From IMG/VR virus record IMGVR_UViG_3300030116_002979, positions 5,561-43,846 of that record: 38,286 bases of DNA; one strand, written 5' to 3'. The translations under genes were made by a program, and so were the position numbers. The stretch comes from a virus. Below, one piece after another: positions 34,055 through 38,286 of this stretch; within the stretch, counting starts at the first letter, position 1, and every line of letters begins with the position of its first letter. Under the pieces are notes generated by a model that made no database searches, had not been told where the DNA came from, and saw nothing but the letters and a program-made list of their open reading frames with translations.

Positions 34055-34435
34055 TTATTCTCCTTCTGGTTGTGCACCTTCAGGTGTTTCAGCTACAGGT
34101 AACCAAGATAACTCACTAGATGTAACTTCTACGTTTGTAGGAGCTTCCATTTCTGCTATCTTCTTTCCTATAACTTCGTTCATGTGATCAACTGGGTGAT
34201 TTGCTTTAGCCCAATCAATAACATTTTCTTCTGTTACTTTATCAATATCAATAAAGTTTTCTGAATCAGGAGCGCCAACAGGACATGCACCATGAAATGT
34301 TGATTGTTTTTTATTAGCTCCAGATCCTTTTGAACCTGTGTAATCAAAATTTACGTGAGTTATTACATTAGACAAACCGTCTAGTGATGGTGCTTTTTTA
34401 ACACCCGTAATTTTCCATGTATAAGTAATTGCCAT
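34055..34435 (-). CDS. Small conserved-type phage protein beginning MAITYTWKITG
   Basis: A 126-residue protein: a strand-rich N-terminal part with YTWKITGVKK and NVITHVNFDYTGSKGSG (about 23-39), a helical stretch EENVIDWAKANHPVDHMNEV (about 69-88) leading to a KKIAEMEAP segment, and an acidic Pro/Glu-rich end. This layout matches small proteins widespread in tailed marine phages including T4-like cyanophages, in which the N-terminal sheet begins with [YF]-x-W/F-K-[IV]-T and a helix follows; function is not established as far as I know. It is the first gene after the tail fibre and has a clear A/T-only leader. It may be a virion accessory. Confidence 0.7.
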   Translation of the reverse strand: MAITYTWKITGVKKAPSLDGLSNVITHVNFDYTGSKGSGANKKQSTFHGACPVGAPDSENFIDIDKVTEENVIDWAKANHPVDHMNEVIGKKIAEMEAPTNVEVTSSELSWLPVAETPEGAQPEGE

Positions 34436-34494
34436 AATTTTAATTTTAAGTTTTTTCTATGTTTATATTATTACGCTAATTTCACACTTTTTAC

Positions 34495-37400
34495 CTAGTA
34501 CGCTTGTGATATGCTAGTTATACTGCTTGAGTTAATATTTTGAGCGCTAGCGTATGCGCCTGTAAATTCTGTAGATACATCTACTATTCTATACCTAACT
34601 TTAACTATATGTTGAGCACCAGGATATTGACCAAAAGAAGAACCAGCGTTTCTAGTTGTTTTCCAATATAAAGCTTTATTAGGATATAATTTAGTTCCTT
34701 CAACAGGAACATCTCTATTTACTATTCTATCATTAGTAGTTGTTGTATTCTGCATAGTATGTCTAGGCATAACACCTGTTACTGTAAAGTTTCCGTTTGT
34801 ACCACTACCTTGATAAAAACCTACCATATAAGCTGTGTTATCGTTTGTTTGACAGATACCATTAGCGCCAATACCTAGTGGAGCAGTGTAGTTTATTAAT
34901 ATATTTATCTCTTGAACAACAATCATTTTATCAGCACCTGGCGCATCTAATATTTTAACTGGGTTACTATGTCTACCAACCCAACCAGTACCCTCGATAC
35001 TAAATGTAATTTCTTTTTCTATAACACCAAGTTTACCATTAACATCAACACCTAAATAACCGTACGCGTTTCCATAGTTAGTGGTATTGTAACCTATTAC
35101 TTGTGAGTTGGTAGTATCTAGTTTTAAACCTTTAATATGATTAACTTCTAGTGTACTTTCTGTGCTACCATCTAATTTAGCTATTACATTTGTTGATCCG
35201 CTTTGTCTTAAATGAATACCGCTACCAGATCCGTTAAGACATATAATAGTATTACCTAACACTGTTGTTGTTGATTGTACAACACCTGCTGCGTAAATAT
35301 GTCCAGCTACATTTAATGAAGTACCAGTATTTCCAGGATCTAAATAATAATTAGTGTCGTTTTGATCTACAAATTTAGGTGATCTAACTTCATGTGTTAT
35401 ATTTGTAAGAGTATTGCTACTTTGTACTGCCCAGGTTTGATCAGGAGATAATGTTCCAAAATATCCACTTTGAGCATAAAGAGTACCTGTTGCAGTTCCA
35501 TTACCATCTTGGAACTTAATTTGACCGTATCCAGTATCGCCGTATTTATAATATAGAGTGCTATCATTTGACTCATCATAAAACCTCACATTACCGCCAA
35601 AATGCAATTGATTTACATAATCAATGTTGTTGTTGTTCATATCAATAGAACCACCCATATTAAGTCTATAATTACCAGACGTGTTAGGATCGGTTGCTAA
35701 GCCTAAATAAACTAGTTTAGAACCAGCTGCAGGGTTTACATAATATCCTGTATTATCTGCGTCATAAAGTATTGTTGGTCTAAGATCTCCAGTAAGAGAT
35801 CTATTTGTTTGAGCTATTTCATACCAAGATCCCCAACTTCCACCACTTCTATTTCTATGATGTAATGTACCAGGACTAGTACAAAAAGCCATTTGGTGCA
35901 TGTAGTTGTTAGTACTATCACCACTATGCGTGTTAAAAGTTAATAAACCATTACCATTATGTAAACCATCTCTTGGTCTATCTGTTGTTTGGTTTTCAAA
36001 TGTAGTGTAAGACCAAGCACCCTCAGTGTTCCAGTCTCTATCGTTAAGTCTAGTATTACTTCTTTTACCTTTAAAGTTTGGAAGCTCAGGATTACCAGCT
36101 GCAAAATCAACCATTTCATCTTGCATGACTATATCACCTGTCATAGTGCCACCAGATTTTGGTAAAGCATTATTTGCAGTAGTTGTTGTAGATGAAGGTG
36201 CTGCATCTGTTATACCATAACCTGCTAAAGTTGTAGGTGTACTTGTTATCGTGCTAAACGCTTGTGTATGCTGCGCTGGAGTAAACGAACTTGGAACACC
36301 TGTTAAATTACCATAAGCTAAATAATGTGAACCTTCTTGACCATCTAATTTATCTGCATCTAATCCAGAGCCAGCACCGTCAGATGTGTTTGTCCAAACT
36401 TCTCTCCAACCAGGTGCGTAACTACCACCTTGATCATTATATATAAATACTTTACCTGCAGAACCACCAGTGTTAGGTGCAATTGCTAAAGCTGTTATGT
36501 TACCTCTTACTGAATCACTTGAATTATCTGTCCAAGTTATCCAAGAAGTACCAGCTGTTTCTGTAAATCTACCAGCGTCACTTAAGTTATAATTACCTGC
36601 GTAACTCCATGAAGTTTTAAATACAGAAGAATAACTATCAAAACCTCCATCACTTTCTATTTCACCAATAAGTTGAGTTGTTGTTATATTTGGGTTTGAG
36701 CCTGCTGTAAAAGCTTGATTACCTAAAGATCTTATATCATTAAGATCTGTTTTGGCATCTAATGAAGTTTGTAGATTAGTTATAGTTGATATAGCTTGCG
36801 TGTGTGCTGCTGGCGTAAATGTACTTGGAACGCCTGTTAAATTACCGTATGCTAAATAATGACTACCGTGTTGGCCATCTAGTAAATCTGCATCTAGACC
36901 TGAACCTGAACCATCGTTGCCAGTGTTCCATAATTTATATTCAGTAGCTTGCACATAGTTAGTAGGTGCTGAAACACTACCATTTTGAGGAAGGCCAGAC
37001 GTTGGGACTATTGTACCGTCACTTATATGTCCTGTAGCACTTAGTTCTGAGAATTGTGCAGTTCTAACATATATATCTGTGCTACTATTATCTACATCAA
37101 CTTGACCAACCTCATCAACAACTTCATCTGTGGCGCTAGCATTATAATAAACTATATCGTAATTATTGTCATTATTTAATTGACCAACAATTTTACCAAA
37201 AGCTGGCAAAGCAGTATCACCATAAGATGTACTTCTACCTGCTAATTCAATTATAAATCTTGAAGATTGACCACCTGTAATTCTAGCTATTTTGTGGTAT
37301 TGATTACTACTATTACCTGTGTTTTCTAAAGCTCTCCATGAGTAAAATTTACCATGACCATCTACTGTAAAACCACCTGCAGCTTTAACCTTACCTGCTA

Positions 37401-38286
37401 CATTTAGTGATATGTTTGTGTTAGCTGGATCTAAATAATATGCACTATCATTTCTGTCGTAAAACGCACTAGCGTAAACAATTTGATTTACTTTGACGTG
37501 GCCAGATCCACCACTAGCACCAGTATCCCAGTTTAAATAAAGGTGTTCGCCATCTGCTGGGTTAATTACTATATAATCACCGTTAGATCTAATCCAAGCT
37601 TTACCTTGGTCAGTAGAATCATTATCACCTACTATTCTTAATCCACCTACATCTAAATCACCATAAAAAGTAGCTAAACCACCACTATCAATCTTTGCTC
37701 TAATGTTTTGTGTTCCAGAACCGGTATTAAAATAAATACCATCAAACGCATTTATTTCTAAAGCGTCAGATGAACCATCGCCATCATTAAATATTGTTAT
37801 AGATAAATTATATGGATTATTATCTCCATATTCAAAACCATCTCTAAAGAATATACCTTGACCAGTATTATTATATGATCTAAGATTTAGATTACCTTGA
37901 CCAAGTATGCTACCACCTGCATTGACATTACCTGCAACTTTTAATGCTGTGCCTGTACCCGCTGGATTTAAAAAGTAATTAGTATCATCTAAATCATAGA
38001 ATATTGGAGATCTTACAGAGGTTGATCCAAACCAATGATTAGCTTCTCCTATACCATTAGTTTCAAATGTTTGCGATCCGCCGTCATTAAAGTTTGTTGT
38101 AGGATTTTTTGTAAAGTAAGATGTGCTTGTTGTCTGTGCTATATTCCAATCTCCAACCCAATCTATAGCTGAGCTGTAGAAACCAGCACCATGCACCTTG
38201 TGAACATGAACAGTAGCATAACTCCACGATGAGGTTGTTTCACCAATAGCAATACATCTTCTTTCGTTAGTACCATCATTTCTTCT
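34495..38286 (-). CDS. Tail fibre / receptor-binding protein, 5' end beyond the window
   Basis: The frame runs open to the window edge. A GTG at 38196 could be taken as a start, but 30 further codons upstream read as coherent fibre sequence (for example ETTSSWSYATVHVHKV), so the gene is partial and begins outside; at least 1263 residues are present. The protein is Asn/Gly/Thr/Ser-rich with repeated elements: four copies of a [FL]-[YV]-D-x-x-[DN]-[ST]-x-Y-[YF]-[LV]-[DN]-P motif, mostly followed by a V-A-G turn, two long copies of LDADLLDGQHGSHYLAYGNL type, and two regions (ending in GSWGSWYEIAQT and in PGWREVW) like the pyocin-knob modules found in phage fibres. These are hallmarks of trimeric fibres that bind surface glycans or proteins. 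The C-terminal 170 residues form a distinct module that may carry the receptor tip. No autoproteolytic chaperone motif is obvious. Confidence 0.88.
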   Translation of the reverse strand, partial: RRNDGTNERRCIAIGETTSSWSYATVHVHKVHGAGFYSSAIDWVGDWNIAQTTSTSYFTKNPTTNFNDGGSQTFETNGIGEANHWFGSTSVRSPIFYDLDDTNYFLNPAGTGTALKVAGNVNAGGSILGQGNLNLRSYNNTGQGIFFRDGFEYGDNNPYNLSITIFNDGDGSSDALEINAFDGIYFNTGSGTQNIRAKIDSGGLATFYGDLDVGGLRIVGDNDSTDQGKAWIRSNGDYIVINPADGEHLYLNWDTGASGGSGHVKVNQIVYASAFYDRNDSAYYLDPANTNISLNVAGKVKAAGGFTVDGHGKFYSWRALENTGNSSNQYHKIARITGGQSSRFIIELAGRSTSYGDTALPAFGKIVGQLNNDNNYDIVYYNASATDEVVDEVGQVDVDNSSTDIYVRTAQFSELSATGHISDGTIVPTSGLPQNGSVSAPTNYVQATEYKLWNTGNDGSGSGLDADLLDGQHGSHYLAYGNLTGVPSTFTPAAHTQAISTITNLQTSLDAKTDLNDIRSLGNQAFTAGSNPNITTTQLIGEIESDGGFDSYSSVFKTSWSYAGNYNLSDAGRFTETAGTSWITWTDNSSDSVRGNITALAIAPNTGGSAGKVFIYNDQGGSYAPGWREVWTNTSDGAGSGLDADKLDGQEGSHYLAYGNLTGVPSSFTPAQHTQAFSTITSTPTTLAGYGITDAAPSSTTTTANNALPKSGGTMTGDIVMQDEMVDFAAGNPELPNFKGKRSNTRLNDRDWNTEGAWSYTTFENQTTDRPRDGLHNGNGLLTFNTHSGDSTNNYMHQMAFCTSPGTLHHRNRSGGSWGSWYEIAQTNRSLTGDLRPTILYDADNTGYYVNPAAGSKLVYLGLATDPNTSGNYRLNMGGSIDMNNNNIDYVNQLHFGGNVRFYDESNDSTLYYKYGDTGYGQIKFQDGNGTATGTLYAQSGYFGTLSPDQTWAVQSSNTLTNITHEVRSPKFVDQNDTNYYLDPGNTGTSLNVAGHIYAAGVVQSTTTVLGNTIICLNGSGSGIHLRQSGSTNVIAKLDGSTESTLEVNHIKGLKLDTTNSQVIGYNTTNYGNAYGYLGVDVNGKLGVIEKEITFSIEGTGWVGRHSNPVKILDAPGADKMIVVQEINILINYTAPLGIGANGICQTNDNTAYMVGFYQGSGTNGNFTVTGVMPRHTMQNTTTTNDRIVNRDVPVEGTKLYPNKALYWKTTRNAGSSFGQYPGAQHIVKVRYRIVDVSTEFTGAYASAQNINSSSITSISQAY
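36260..36380 (-). repeat. Fibre repeat, copy 1 (LDGQEGSHYLAYGNLTGVPS type)
   Basis: About 120 bases that closely match 36794-36916 on the same strand, including shared runs such as CTTGGAAC and GTTAAATTACC in plus-strand sense. It encodes GSGLDADKLDGQEGSHYLAY followed by GNLTGVPSSFTPAQHTQA. The A-D-x-L-D-G-x-x-x-x-x-Y element is a common repeat of phage tail fibres. Confidence 0.85.
36794..36916 (-). repeat. Fibre repeat, copy 2
   Basis: Second copy of the fibre element at 36260-36380, encoding GSGLDADLLDGQHGSHYLAY followed by GNLTGVPSTFTPAAHTQA. The two copies differ mainly at third codon positions and at a few residues, so they arose by internal duplication and then diverged under protein-level selection, or were exchanged with a relative. 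Confidence 0.85.

Noticed and set aside
38194-38196. GTG as the start of the tail fibre gene
   Set aside because: The frame stays open and fibre-like to the window edge, so the gene is partial.
1-38286. tRNA genes, CRISPR arrays, insertion sequences, integrase or attachment site
   Set aside because: The few gaps are under 100 bases and hold no cloverleaf or repeat-spacer pattern; no transposase or integrase motifs were seen in the reading frames.

Overview
The window is part of the genome of a tailed, probably podovirus-type bacteriophage of a marine Bacteroidota (flavobacterial) host. Evidence for a phage: one strand carries, in order, a tail fibre, small accessory genes, both terminase subunits, portal, scaffold, major capsid protein, connectors, a nozzle-like protein, ejection-type proteins and a lysis region. 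Evidence for the host: two secreted proteins have leaders ending in SFAQ or LQAQ, typical of flavobacteria; the late genes lack Shine-Dalgarno sequences and instead have A/T-only leaders (for example CTTAAAATTAAAATT before the start at 34435); and base composition is about one third G+C. No integrase, repressor, tRNA or CRISPR array is visible, so a lytic lifestyle is the simplest reading. Order-level taxonomy cannot be settled by eye.

Layout: 1-2571 lies on the plus strand and holds a class I ribonucleotide reductase operon in the order nrdB (5' cut off by the window edge), a small membrane protein, nrdA. It meets the minus-strand late operon tail to tail at 2571/2573. Everything from 2573 to 38286 is read right to left. 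In transcriptional order: tail fibre (5' end beyond the window), four small genes including a possible co-chaperonin, TerS-like, TerL, portal, scaffold, major capsid protein, a strong UUCG-loop terminator, a small virion-type protein, two connector-like proteins, a 1442-aa nozzle-like protein, a 626-aa beta-rich protein, a 134-aa protein, then three ejection-type proteins of 208, 424 and 2326 aa. Next comes an envelope/lysis region: predicted outer-membrane barrel, one-helix membrane protein, secreted thioredoxin-fold protein without CxxC, a possible 12-residue four-cysteine peptide, a 77-aa protein, PAP2 phosphatase, M15 endolysin and three small basic cysteine-bearing proteins.

How it fits together: the reductase supplies dNTPs for replication. 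Terminase, portal, scaffold and capsid proteins build and fill the head. The connector and nozzle proteins form a short tail, and the 208/424/2326-aa set in the order of T7 gp14-gp15-gp16 is likely injected with the DNA. The giant protein carries an HEXXH site and a HAD phosphatase domain. The last cassette probably remodels or opens the envelope. Many junctions are TAATG or short overlaps, which suggests translational coupling.

The window is almost fully coding: no gap exceeds 100 bases, and the larger gaps hold the terminator, a hairpin and the 12-codon frame. The least explained items are the four-cysteine microgene, the phage-encoded outer-membrane barrel, the PAP2/M15 pair, the two-enzyme giant ejection protein, and sharply bounded G+C-rich blocks over the catalytic parts of TerL and nrdA.
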